A stretch of 64,000 bases of DNA from Escallonia rubra (lineage: Eukaryota; Streptophyta; Magnoliopsida; Escalloniales; Escalloniaceae), in contig JAVXUO010002979.1 of NCBI GenBank assembly GCA_033065855.1, positions 89,689 through 153,688 on the forward strand, in the 5' to 3' direction. The number at the start of each line of letters is the position of its first letter. The first letter of the stretch is position 1. Shown here one piece after another: positions 1 to 9,694 of the stretch. The notes below the pieces were generated by a model. That model made no database searches. It had not been told where the DNA came from and was given only the letters and a program-made list of their open reading frames with translations. A program made the translations under genes and the position numbers.

Positions 1-602
1 CTAGTACATATTCTCCATCAAATTTAATTCAAGAAAATAACTTGCATATAACACATTGGAGTAATGAGCTTTATGTGCGTGTATATAGGTTTTAGTACAA
101 ACATATTATTATATTGAAGCAATCGAGAAAGTGAGGTTTATTTTTTTAAGTTTTGAATACAGACATGTTGGTGTAAGGAAGCTATCGTAAAACTGGAGTT
201 TTTTAGGTTTCTTTAAATGCATATATGATCATGACTTTTAAGAATTGCTAGATCGAACAATTTTGCTCCTAATTATAATTTGGATTCATTGCAAATAAAT
301 AATCCTAAATCCGTACCGGAGTTGTTGGAATAACCTTATTTGCACAATATAATTTCCGTTCACATGATTATTGTCTTTGTATTTATAACCCAAAATACTA
401 CTGTATATATTTGCATGATAACATGTTCTTTATATGATTATTGTCTTTGTATATTCCACTCTCATGGGTGATAGCTAAAACTCAATTGATAAAGACTCCA
501 ATTTAGTTGAGCTCGTACGATTAATGACTTTTTTCCTGTTTAACTGCTCTCAAGTTTATATACACGCAAGGGTTAAACAACTTTTGTTTCTTAAGCGTGT
601 TT
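1..602. other. AT-rich spacer, no gene seen
   Basis: This stretch is AT-rich and has no ORF or splice-framed coding stretch that I can support. A short phrase (about 20 bp, cacatgattattgtctttgt type) occurs twice, near 361 and 433. Nothing else stands out. Confidence 0.6.
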
Positions 603-1262
603 TCGAATTTAAGAGAGTGAGGCAAAATTAAAACATTTTTGGCTAAACTTTAATTATTTTGTTACTAAAGAGGTTAAAAGTTCACTACGACATCTTTTAG
701 TATCAAAAGAATATGAATTTATCCAATTATAGGGATCCAGCCCTATCATATAAAGATGATCTCAACATAATGGCTAAATTTGTTTCCCTTAATTATACAT
801 TTTATTAATTTAAAAGTTTTATAAAAATTTAAGGTTGCATTTAACTTTTAAAAGGGTGAGACCAGATTATAATATTTTTGGCTAAACCAAACATTTCGTC
901 GCTAAAGAGGTTAAAAATTCACTAACATATCTTTTAGTGAGAAAAAAGTATGAGTCTAATTAAAAAGGGTGTGTATCCAGCCCTACTATATAAAAATAAT
1001 CCGAAAGGGTTAAATGGCTAAATATTTTTCCTTAAAAAGACCCTTTTTAATTAAAAATTTACAAAAATTCATGGTGATTTTGACTTTTGAGAGAATGAGG
1101 CAAAATTACAACATTTGTGGCTAATTTGAACATTTTGTCGCTAAAGAGGTTAAAAGTTCACTATTGCATCTTTTAGTGATGAAAGAGTATGAGTTTAACC
1201 AAAATGGGTGCCGATCCAAATATGATCCCCAAGGTTTATATGGCTAAACATTTTTCCTTGAA
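603..1262. repeat. Degenerate tandem repeat, unit about 238 bp, three copies
   Basis: Three successive units share the same string of landmarks in the same order: a 'gagagtgaggcaaaatta'-like start, 'tttttggctaaa', 'gctaaagaggttaaaag', 'catcttttagtg', 'gagtatgagttt', 'gatccagccctat' and 'atggctaaattttttcctt'. The 'ctaaagaggtta' landmark lies at 661, 898 and 1137, giving spacings of 237 and 239 bp. The copies are clearly diverged, and no ORF crosses a unit. The array could be an old satellite-like amplification or the inside of an unrecognised element. Confidence 0.8.
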
Positions 1263-1308
1263 AATACGATGTTTATACTTTTATTTCTTAAAATGTCCCT
1301 TTATATAG

Positions 1309-1405
1309 GTTAGAGTTTGCTTTAAATTAAGCAGGTTTTTTACTTTCAGCATAGCATATGTTAGAGTTCGTTTAAAATAAAGGGTACTTTTTACTTTCAG
1401 CATAG
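1309..1405. repeat. Two tandem copies of a roughly 47-bp unit
   Basis: The phrase running from 'ggttagagtttgc' to 'tactttcagcatag' occurs at 1309-1354 and again, slightly changed, at 1359-1405. A weaker third echo starts near 1507. It directly follows the 238-bp array. Confidence 0.6.
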
Positions 1406-3599
1406 TTTTAAGCGTGTTTCTCTAAAATACCCTTTTTGAGTTAAAGAGCTTTATATAATTAAAAATATTTTGTGACTTTCTTTCATTAGAATCCTATATT
1501 TGAAATTTAGAGTTTCTTATAATCAAGGGCACTTTTTGAAAATAGTAAAAAATATTTATGAAATATTATTTAACTTATATCCATATTAAGAAGTTTCAAC
1601 CTTTTTTGGACAAAGATTTTTTACAAACAAAATAAGCTTGCAGACAACCGAGTTACACAAATTTTACACACAAATAGCTTACACTGAATCAAGTTACCTT
1701 GAGCTTGGGAATGTATATTAGTTCTATTTTCGTCTTATTAACAAATATCTTCAAGAATTTTTCTTTTAATAGTTCAATACTTAGTAAGCTGGACTTGATA
1801 AAATAATATAACTATGAAAGTGCTATAACTCACTCAACAATTTAAGGACATACTACCACACATCCACACCTTCGTAATAAACAAACATTAGAACTACGCC
1901 ATTCACAAGCTAAGTTCACATAGAGTGATGCTTATGTAATCGTCGAGACCATATTATTGAGATTTCTTTTTTCACTAATCTAAGTCTAATCAATTTGCTA
2001 ATCAATTACAATATTTTTTGGATAAGTTTATACATTTTGTCACTAAAAGCATTAAAAGTTCACTAATGCATGTGTTTAGTGATAAAAGAATATGAATTTA
2101 ACCAAAACGGGTATGAATCAAGCCCTCGTCGTATAAGTCTCTGCTCACTTCTAAAAAAATCATGTCAAAACTTAACCTTAACACTTGCTTAAATTAAAAT
2201 CGAAGTTTACCAAGTTCTTTTTTATCTTTGTTTCTAAGGTGGACCACTTTGCATGTGGCTGCAAACTTAAATTTATCGATTTAGGACTATATTGGCATTT
2301 TAGAAGAGTAGGTGTATGACAAAACAAATGATATGTGCTATGATAAAAATCTTGTAACAAATATATGTTGAATTACTTATACAACTAAATTAATAGCCTA
2401 ATATATACTAATAAAATTACTAAAGTCATGCTAGGTTAGAATAAGCTTTAGAGTAAACTATCGAAAGACCTATAGAGTACATTATAGATTGTTTAAACGA
2501 AAAAAGGAAGAAAAAAGATAACATTAAAATTAAGCATAGCTTTGGACAAAACTGTACTTGAAATTTGGAATTTTAATTGGAAAATTTTGAAAAAAGACTT
2601 TTCCCGTACTTTAATTTTCGAATGAGAGATTCATAAATTTTTTAATTAAACTAGATCATTACAAAAAGAAATTAAACTGCAGGGGCTACTTTGAACCCCA
2701 ACAATCATTGCTACAAGAAATGTCATCACTCTAGAGAAAGAAACAATATGGATAATAGATAATACTGAAAGTCCTAAATGATGATATTTTGAACTTTAAT
2801 AAATCTGCTTAAAAATGACCAAAAACTTCAAAAGTGAACGATAAAAAACTTTAGAAGTTCTTGAAAGCTACATTACTATACTTGTTGTCTAAGCAATTAA
2901 GATTTTACGTGTCTGCTAGGTCTCTTGAGTTCATTTGATTCTTGATTTTAAAAATATAACATTTAAACTCCTAAGTCCTTTTGTTGTACAGAATTTGTTA
3001 CACATATATTATCCATAGCTCCTTTTCATCAGACATTTTACTTTTTACGATTATTTTAGGTTAAAAAGTTTGACTGTTTATTAATATCACTTATTAAATT
3101 CAAACTTGTTCTCAGTTTCTAACTTTTATCTCGCACTTTCTAGACTTATATATGCCATAAATTTATATTATAAGATATTGGACAACTCAAATATATACAC
3201 TTCACATTTTTAACCGTAAAGCAAAGCTTGCAGTGATTGATGAGAATTAAACATTTATGAAAGATTTTGAAGCTGATTAAAATGTCAACCTTGGATAACG
3301 AAATGTAATATGGAATAGTTAAGATTCTATATAATGACACTTGATGTGACAAAAGAAACAAGTACACTAAATAAAAAAAATGTTGGTAATTGGCATTAAT
3401 AATTTGAATTTGAAAGTAAAACCGTGTTTTCTGTAATGAACTTTTCATAGTTCGAGTCTTTCATCAACATTTCCCAATTGATTTACTTATCATAGTTAGC
3501 TAAAATAATTTTGTACTAATTAAGTTTAGTAGCGTTTTTAACTAAGACCTAATTTATTTTAAATCCTTATTAAACGTGTAAAGCTCATGATCGTTACTA
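1406..3599. other. AT-rich spacer with one stray copy of the 238-bp repeat
   Basis: No gene can be supported here. A partial fourth copy of the 603-1262 repeat lies at about 2005-2135, with its 'cactaaaagcattaaaagttcac' landmark near 2041. The short ORFs on both strands are low-complexity and look like chance. Confidence 0.55.
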
Positions 3600-4640
3600 G
3601 GTTTATAAAATGGTTAGATGGGCATAATTGTCAACATATATTGTGATCTTGAGAGAATTTCCATTTAGACATGTAGCTGAGGCCGAAAGGAAAATGGTTC
3701 TTACACCGACTGAGCTGTATTTAATTTATTGTTTGTCTTTGTCTTTGACTATCTTTTGTTACGTTTGTTGGAAACTACTCAGTGAATGGTTCTTTAATTG
3801 GTCTTGTATTTCCTAACTTCTAGATTTACATAACAGTTAACTTTGATTTAATTTTTCTTAAAAGTATTACAACAAGGATTGTCCTTTATTTCAATGCTTG
3901 GTAGCGCTTGCTTGAAATTTCAAAAGGAGGGTTTCCTCTTGGCTTCCTATCAGCAAAAAAAAGAAGACTGACTAATGCTACTGACTCCTCTGAAAAGTCA
4001 ATGCATGACCATTTTACATTGATTTATTTTTTCTTAAAAGTATTACAACAAGGATTGTCCTTTATTTCAATGCTTGGTAGCGCTTGCTTGAAATTTCAAA
4101 AGGAGGGTTTCCTCTTGGCTTCCTGTCTTATAGATTAGCAGAAGACTGACTAATGCTATTGACTCCTCTGAAAAGTCAATGCATGACCATTTTAAATGGT
4201 TGAGGTGGGTCTCTGATAACTGCTAATGGTCGACTGCCACGTTGGCTCAGGGTAATTCGTTGTTTCCTTTCCTTCTCACCAATGAATTGAATGATTTGTT
4301 TTCATTGGTGTAATACGGAGTCCAAGTTCAAACTTCTCATGACTTCATACTCAAAACTCGTCTTTCTTCTTGTCTTTTCTAACATCATCTCTTCCAAAAA
4401 TGTTTGGAGGTTATGTAATTTAACGCACTAGTTGACCTCAAATGTTTGTTGAGGAAGAATGGTAGAAGCCGGGTAAAGTAAGAGCCAAATAGAGGCCTTG
4501 CGGTTCATAATCTCAGAGTGATCTTATTTGGAAGGGTCAGTCTAAAATACTAAATGAATCATTCTCAGAATGAAACCAGTATTCAATCCTCCGCAATATT
4601 TAATATGGACATTTTGGTGGGATAAGTTTTGTTGGAAGTA
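3600..4640. repeat. Receptor-kinase 3'-flank paralogous block, copy 1
   Basis: This block is recognisably the same as 40395-41425 and 23640-23970, which lie downstream of the two receptor-kinase exons. Shared landmarks include 'tttcaaaaggagg', 'gcagaagactgactaatgc', 'aatgtttggaggt', 'agttgacctc', 'aagtaagagccaaatagagg' and 'ggttcata'. It is non-coding and marks an older copy of the kinase-gene neighbourhood. Part of it is duplicated in tandem (see 3843-4198). Confidence 0.75.
3843..4198. repeat. 176-bp tandem duplication
   Basis: The stretch beginning 'ttgattta' at 3843 and ending 'gcatgaccatttta' is repeated from 4019 with only a few changes, a spacing of 176 bp. The paralogous block at 40.5-41.0 kb has a single copy, so the duplication happened in this copy alone and is fairly recent. 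Confidence 0.85.
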
Positions 4641-4748
4641 ATATTTAACAATCAATTGCAATATTTTAGTGATCTTACAAAGGAAATGAAATGTAAAAAA
4701 TATGCTAGCACGTACCTTCATTAGTTGTGAGCATGAAAAACAAATTAC

Positions 4749-4812
4749 CTCAATGCTCTTCAAGAACTCATCATTGTTCTTACCAAATGAGGTTTGCTGA
4801 AGATTCAAAGAA
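4749..4812 (-). pseudogene. Exon fragment of an unrecognised gene, left of the Mutator-like insertion
   Basis: On the minus strand, 4812-4749 reads as a short coding-like stretch (frame ...LNLQQTSFGKNNDEFLKSIE) that ends at a good donor, GAG|GTAATTTG. The Mutator-like element entered here: the TSD ttcaaagaa at 4804-4812 is repeated at 9894-9902. The continuation of the host sequence is at 9903-9915, bounded by a possible acceptor (tttctaag|G). I do not recognise the protein. Two short flanking frames at 9.9-10.6 kb may belong to the same gene. It could also be chance coding beside a splice-like GT. Confidence 0.4.
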
Positions 4813-4979
4813 GGGTTAATTTTATCCAGCACCCTGTACTTAGGGGTCAGTTGCACCCATCACCCTAGGGTTTTAAAATTGGCACCCAACACCAAATGAC
4901 GGTCAAACTGCCTGTTGACTAAACGGCTGTTAGTTTTTCAGGGGCAAAATGGGATTATTGACCATAAAGCTTACATGTC
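4813..4979 (+). repeat. Left terminal inverted repeat of the Mutator-like element
   Basis: It is the inverted counterpart of 9695-9893. Shared landmarks are 'taggggtcagttgcaccca', 'ggcaccca', 'atgacggtcaa', 'ctgttagtttttcaggggc' and 'acatgtcat'. The right copy carries about 30 bp more inside. The hAT TSD overlaps its inner edge. Confidence 0.9.
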
Positions 4980-4995
4980 ATCTAGAGTTGTCAAA

Positions 4996-5275
4996 CGGGC
5001 CGGGCGGCCCGCGGGCTGGCCCGACCTGGCCCGGTTTTGGCCCGGGCTGGCCCGGCCCCGTGGATGAACAGTAGAGGCCAGCACACATAGGGCCTGGGGC
5101 CTGGGCCTGGACCAGGCCTGAAGAATCTGGGAAAAAGGCCCGGCCCGGTTTGGGCCCGGTTACGGCCCGGCCCGGTTTTGGCCCGGCCCAGTTTCGGCCC
5201 GGTTTCGGCCCGGGCTTGGCCCGGTTACCTGGCCCGGTCTGCGGCCCGGATTTTGGCCCGGTTTTGGCCCCACTT
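4996..5275. repeat. Left subterminal GGCCCGG-rich array of the hAT element
   Basis: There are dozens of overlapping GGCCCGG / CCCGGTTT / GGGCC words in about 280 bp, far richer in GC than the surroundings. hAT transposases bind short subterminal repeats beside the TIRs, so these are the likely binding sites. Long open frames here on both strands (Gly/Pro/Ala-rich) are artefacts of the repeats. Confidence 0.8.
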
Positions 5276-5579
5276 TTTTTGAATCTTTTGCCTTCCCCCC
5301 CTTTCTTCTCCCCCTTTTCCAAACTTCCACTTTTACCCCCCCAACAGCTATATAACGGCTAGTTTGGGGGGTATTTTAGTCTAACCTATATTTTTCAACT
5401 CCTTTACACTCTTACCCTCCCCAACAACTATAAACGGATAGTTTGTAGGGGTATTTTGGTCTTTTGTGAAGTTTCTAAAATCTATAAATTCACACCATTT
5501 CTCTCTAATTTTTCACACCAATCTTCTTACTCTCTTCTTACTCTCACAACAAGCTTTGCTACTAGTTTCCTCTCCAATT

Positions 5580-5800
5580 ACTACTCTTGCTAATTACTAC
5601 TAGTATTTACTAATTAGTAAGCTTGTTTATTAATTACTAGTCTTGCTAACTGCTGATTCATTACTCATACTCTCTACGATTTGTTACTCGTTCATTCTTT
5701 TAATTACTACTAGTATTTACTAATTAGTACTCTTGTTTATTAATTACTAGTCTTACTAAATTCTTTTTAATTACTAACTCTCTAATATTTGTTACTCGTT
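5580..5800. repeat. Tandem duplication in the hAT 5' leader
   Basis: An approximately 115-bp phrase ('actactagtatttactaattagta' ... 'ttgttactcgttcattctttta', given here as its two ends) occurs at about 5590-5704 and again to about 5810, between the left array and the transposase start. It probably lies in the promoter or 5' UTR of the transposase gene. Confidence 0.6.
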
Positions 5801-5878
5801 CATTCTTTTAATTGTTATTTCTTATTACTACTCTTATAATTGTGTATTTAGTTACTCTTACAAAGTTTAGCGTGAAAT

Positions 5879-8155
5879 ATGTCTGGATTATTGAACAAAA
5901 TGAGGCGTGCAACGTCATCACGAAAGAAATCATCATCATCGCAAGCACCACCACCAGCACAAGCGCCAGCGCCACGGCCATCAGAAACACCAATCCAAGC
6001 ACCAACACAACCATTCGTTCGTGGACGAATGAGCACAGGCTCTATGATAGATACCCAAGCCAATTGGGAGTTCAATCAAAACATTCCAGATTTTGAATAC
6101 ACGCCTGATGAAGACCCCCCGCATTATAGTCAAGGACGCAACTCGGTTGGCGAAGCTACTACTCAGTGGCATAATCTCAACCCTATGCCTGGTCATGATG
6201 AAGAAGGGCCGAGCAATGCCTCCGATAACGTGCCAGAAGTCCAAAGGGGGAAAAAGAAGAAAGCCGAGTGTTGGAATCATTTCGACTTAATTACAGTGGA
6301 CGACATCCGAAAAGCTCAATGTAAGTACTGTCTTAAATTATTTTCGACTGGTAGTGGTAATGGACATCTTAACAGGCATTACCCTCAGTGTGCACCTCGA
6401 CAAGGCCACGTCGAACCTACCCAAACGCAATTATCTTTTGACGGTAAGTTATTTGTTTATAATCAGCGAGAGCAAAGAGACGGTCTCGCTGAATTTGTTA
6501 TTCACGATGAACAAGCCTTTTCTTTTGCCGATAATCCTAAGCACTCTAGATATATGAACACCTACGTTCAACCTTTGTACAAAAAGGTTCATAGAAACAC
6601 AACGAGGTCCGATGCACTCCGACAGTACAAGGCTGCCAAAGCACGCCTTATCGATTATTTCGATAAATTTGACGGTAAAGTTAGTCTTACTTCTGATATT
6701 TGGCAATCTCCTTATACTTTTGTTAGTTATTCTTGTGTGACCGCTCATTGGATTGATGCAGATTGGGTTATGCACAAGAGAATCATCGCTTTCGAGCACT
6801 TCCCTTATCCGCACGATGGAATGAACATTGCTACTCTTATATTAAAAGCATGCAACACATTTAAAATTAAGGATAAGATTATGAGTGTTAGTTTTGATAA
6901 TGCTTCTAATAATAAAGCTGCTGTTGCAGCTTTAAAGGAGACGCTTCAACCTGTACTTGATGGTGAATTATTTCATGTTCGTTGTGTTTGTCACATTATT
7001 AACTTAATTGTTCAAGATGGTTTAGCTGCTGCAGGAGATATTCTGCTCAAAATGAGGGGTATGACAGCGTATGTTAATGGCTCGAGTTTGAGAACACAAC
7101 AATTTAAAACGTTGTGTGTTCAATATAATATGCCTCGCAGGAGAGCAGTTACAGATGTGGTCCACAGGTGGAACTCTACATACCACATGCTTTTACACAT
7201 TCTGGCATACCGAGAAGTCTACACGCATTTTCTACTAACCCAGTTCCCAGCCGGCTTGCCAACTCAAGAGGAATGGCAGATGGCCACATACCTAGCTGAA
7301 TTTTTGGAGGTATTCTACACGTCTACCAATTTATTGTCTGGTACGTACTATCCCACCTCTCCTCTCGCTGTAATAAAAATTCTGAAGATGGCTACAATGT
7401 TAACAAAATGGAGATATATAGGACCCTTTAGGGAAATAGTACAAGTGATGGATCAAAAATTTAATAAATATTGGAGGAAACTGCCTGCTATTTTTACTGT
7501 GGCTACTTGTTTAGATCCTAGGTTAAAGTTGCATGGCGTGAACGCCTCGATACAAGAGATATCGAAATTAATGCGCTACACAGCAGATGACACAACCTTG
7601 CTCACAGCAAAAGTGAGCAAGAGGTTTGAGGACTTGTTCAACCTCTATCGTAATTCTGCTGACGTGCGCGGGCGAGCTACATCATCATCCACTGCTGAGA
7701 GGTATTATGCGCCATACCTTCAAGGCTTTGAACATCTAGTAGCAAGACAACTACCAGGTGAAGGTACTTCTAATTCGGGAGGTTCGTATAATTTTTCCTC
7801 TTTTAATGAGATTGGTGTATATGCAAATACTGATCATTATTCTGATTTATCAAGGCAAGAACAGATTAATTTTAATTTGTTAAATTTTTGGAAACAAAAT
7901 CAAAACATGTATAAAACTTTATCCCAAATTGCACGGGATGTACTGCCAGTGCAAGCCTCCACGGTTGCTTCAGAGTCGGCATTTTCAGCAAGCGGGAGGG
8001 TTTTGGATGACAGGAGGAGTCGTCTTAACCCCGAGTCGCTCGAGCTATGTGTATGTTGGAAGGATTATCTTGATGCGAAATACCGCGAGCAAGATAAACC
8101 GATTGATGATAGGAAGAGCAGTGACTCGGATATTGAAGTACTTCCGGATGATTAG
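5879..8155 (+). CDS. hAT transposase (BED zinc finger, RNase H-like, hAT dimerisation domain)
   Basis: This is a 758-aa transposase that would bind the ends of the element and carry out cut-and-paste transposition in the nucleus. After a Ser/Pro/Gln-rich N-terminus, a BED-type zinc finger lies near residues 128-176 (motif C-x2-C ... GHLNRHYPQC). The catalytic RNase H-like region follows, with aspartates in TSDIW (about 273) and SFDNASNN (about 340), then the conserved CHIINL and HRWNSTYHML blocks. The C-terminal hAT dimerisation domain (about 650-735) contains the SESAFSASGRVLDDRRSRL block. Length and domain order fit full-length Ac/RICESLEEPER-like plant proteins. The ATG at 5879 is the first in a long frame with no upstream in-frame competitor. 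I see no stop or frameshift. The host-domesticated SLEEPER branch is less likely, because the TIRs and TSD are intact. Confidence 0.93.
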   Translation: MSGLLNKMRRATSSRKKSSSSQAPPPAQAPAPRPSETPIQAPTQPFVRGRMSTGSMIDTQANWEFNQNIPDFEYTPDEDPPHYSQGRNSVGEATTQWHNLNPMPGHDEEGPSNASDNVPEVQRGKKKKAECWNHFDLITVDDIRKAQCKYCLKLFSTGSGNGHLNRHYPQCAPRQGHVEPTQTQLSFDGKLFVYNQREQRDGLAEFVIHDEQAFSFADNPKHSRYMNTYVQPLYKKVHRNTTRSDALRQYKAAKARLIDYFDKFDGKVSLTSDIWQSPYTFVSYSCVTAHWIDADWVMHKRIIAFEHFPYPHDGMNIATLILKACNTFKIKDKIMSVSFDNASNNKAAVAALKETLQPVLDGELFHVRCVCHIINLIVQDGLAAAGDILLKMRGMTAYVNGSSLRTQQFKTLCVQYNMPRRRAVTDVVHRWNSTYHMLLHILAYREVYTHFLLTQFPAGLPTQEEWQMATYLAEFLEVFYTSTNLLSGTYYPTSPLAVIKILKMATMLTKWRYIGPFREIVQVMDQKFNKYWRKLPAIFTVATCLDPRLKLHGVNASIQEISKLMRYTADDTTLLTAKVSKRFEDLFNLYRNSADVRGRATSSSTAERYYAPYLQGFEHLVARQLPGEGTSNSGGSYNFSSFNEIGVYANTDHYSDLSRQEQINFNLLNFWKQNQNMYKTLSQIARDVLPVQASTVASESAFSASGRVLDDRRSRLNPESLELCVCWKDYLDAKYREQDKPIDDRKSSDSDIEVLPDD

Positions 8156-8577
8156 GTAATTTGTTTTTATTTTCCTCTTTTGATCCTTTTGGTTGACGTT
8201 GCAGATTTCTTGATCTTTGATTGCTGATATTTTGGATAGACATGCATTATTATTTTGATTGTTAGAGTTTTAAGAATAAATTTTTTCACAAAATATACTT
8301 TTTTCCACATAAATAAAAAAATGTTATACACGCAAGATATATATTTTTTAAAAAAAAAAAAAAAATAGGTAACTTCGCCTGTTTGTTTACAAGCAGCCGG
8401 TCCCAAGCCCGGATAAAAGGAGGAGGGCCTATGAACACATTTATTATTTTTCTATATAAATTGTTATGTGTTAAGATTTTATTAATAAAGCTCACCAAGA
8501 AGAGTATGAAAATGTTTAACATATTAATAAAGCTCACCAAGATTAGGTTCGTTAAATTGTGAATATTGCCTAGAGGC

Positions 8578-8727
8578 TAGGCCCTAGATATTGGGCCTAG
8601 GGCCAGGGCCTGGACTGGGCCTAGGTTTGCCTTCGGCCGGCCCGGTTGGCAGCCCCACTGGCCCGGCCCTGGCCCGGCCCCACTGCAGGCTCGATGGGCT
8701 TGGGCTGGGCCGGCCCAAGCCCGGCCC
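8578..8727. repeat. Right subterminal GGCCCGG-rich array of the hAT element
   Basis: This is the counterpart of 4996-5275 in inverted arrangement, ending directly at the right TIR. It includes GGCCCAAGCCCGG and GGCCCGGCCC words. Confidence 0.8.
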
Positions 8728-8748
8728 TTTGACAACTCTAATGTCATC

Positions 8749-9066
8749 CCAGGTAGTGACACATGGCCAATTGGTTGTCCACGTCATTTCCCTCCAACAT
8801 CCCTTATTCTCTCTCCTTCCACATTTCCCTCCAACAGCCCCTCTCTATCGTTCTGGGGAGTTCGCCGGAGTACGACCGTTTTCTCGGGATCTTCGCGGGA
8901 GACTTACGGACCCTTTGGGTCACTTCCTTGCTGGCCTATAAATACAGTTTTCCTCTGTTTCCTGCAATTTGAACCAAAATAAACGCAAAAAGCCCTTTAC
9001 TCGTGACTAATTAGAAATTGCTCATCTCTGCCATCTTCCCAACAAACTTGCAAGCAAGCTCAAAGT
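8749..9066 (+). promoter_or_regulatory. Captured HSPRO promoter and 5' UTR inside the Mutator-like element
   Basis: This segment lies directly upstream of the captured HSPRO coding start. It contains a plausible TATA box (CTATAAATAC near 8937-8946), followed by an A-rich leader of about 120 bp to the ATG at 9067. It continues in frame order with the HSPRO coding part, so the promoter was probably captured together with the gene. Whether it still drives transcription is unknown. Confidence 0.55.
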
Positions 9067-9694
9067 ATGGTCGGGCTCAACTGCAAAGCAAACATGGTGT
9101 CTCCCGATATACGAACCAAATCGCCGAGGCCGTCGAACAAGCTGAGCATACCGGTGCTGCCGCCGGTTCGCGTCGCGGATCTGGCGCCGGCGTCTGATTC
9201 GGCTTGCTCGGCCTACGAGCACTACCTGCGTCTGCCGGAGCTGAAGAAGATCTGGGACGCCGAGGCCGTCGAACAAGCTGAGCATACTGGTGCTGCCGCC
9301 GGTTCGCGTCGCGGATGTGGCGCCGGTGTCTGATTCGGCTTGCTCGGCCTACAAGCACTACCTGCGTCTGCCGGAGCTGAAGAAGATCTGGGACGCCAAG
9401 GAGTTTCCGGATTGGAAAAACGAGTCGGTTCTGAAACCGGCTTTACAAGCGTTGGAGATCACTTTCCGGTTCGTGTCCACCGTGCTGTCGGATCCGAGGC
9501 CGTATACGAACCGGAGGGAGTGGAGGCGGCGGCTCGAGTCGCTCGCGACGAGTCAGATTGAACTTATTGATGTGCTGTGTGAGGACGAGGAAGAGGAGAG
9601 CGAGACGCGGGGGACGGCGCCGATCGTTGATTTGAGCACGTCGGGATGCGTGTTGGCTCGAGAAGGGAGCTCGGCGGAGGTGTGGAAGCTGCAT
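9067..9694 (+). pseudogene. HSPRO-like: Captured 5' part of an HSPRO (Hs1pro-1-like) gene
   Basis: The reading begins MVGLNCKANMVSPD and carries the family block SDSACSAYEHYLRLPELKKIW. After it come EFPDWKNESVLKPALQALEITFRFVSTVLSDPRPYTNRREWRRRLESLA, ATSQIELIDVLCEDEEEESETRGTAPIVDLS and SSAEVWKL (described in parts). This matches the N-terminal third of HSPRO1/HSPRO2 proteins (about 460 aa), which act in basal defence and bind SnRK1. A 136-bp segment is duplicated in tandem (9123-9258 and 9259-9394). Because 136 is not a multiple of three, the two copies lie in different frames and the fragment cannot encode a continuous protein from its ATG. It stops at the inner edge of the right TIR, as expected for a captured fragment. 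Confidence 0.88.

Larger units (their letters stand above)
4983..8740 (+). mobile_element. Complete hAT DNA transposon, nested in the Mutator-like element
   Basis: The 13-bp terminal inverted repeats are perfect: TAGAGTTGTCAAA at 4983-4995 and TTTGACAACTCTA at 8728-8740. They are flanked by a perfect 8-bp TSD, ATGTCATC (4975-4982 and 8741-8748), diagnostic for hAT. GC-rich subterminal arrays of GGCCCGG-like words lie just inside each end, and one uninterrupted 758-codon transposase frame sits between. All visible parts needed for an autonomous element are present. Perfect TIRs, perfect TSD and an open frame suggest recent insertion, younger than the Mutator-like host. Confidence 0.95.

Noticed and set aside
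1-10. CTAGT at the very start of the window as a Helitron end
   Set aside because: No hairpin can be seen, because the upstream sequence lies outside the window.
3146-3448. 100-aa minus-strand ORF in AT-rich DNA
   Set aside because: Phe/Ile/Leu/Tyr-rich composition expected by chance in AT-rich sequence; no homologous copy or splice context.
4978-5362. Gly/Pro/Arg-rich ORFs on both strands
   Set aside because: They lie in the hAT subterminal GGCCCGG array; the frames are open only because of repeat composition.
8577-8941. Gly/Pro-rich ORFs on both strands at the right end of the hAT element
   Set aside because: Same cause: the right subterminal array plus the hAT/Mutator junction.
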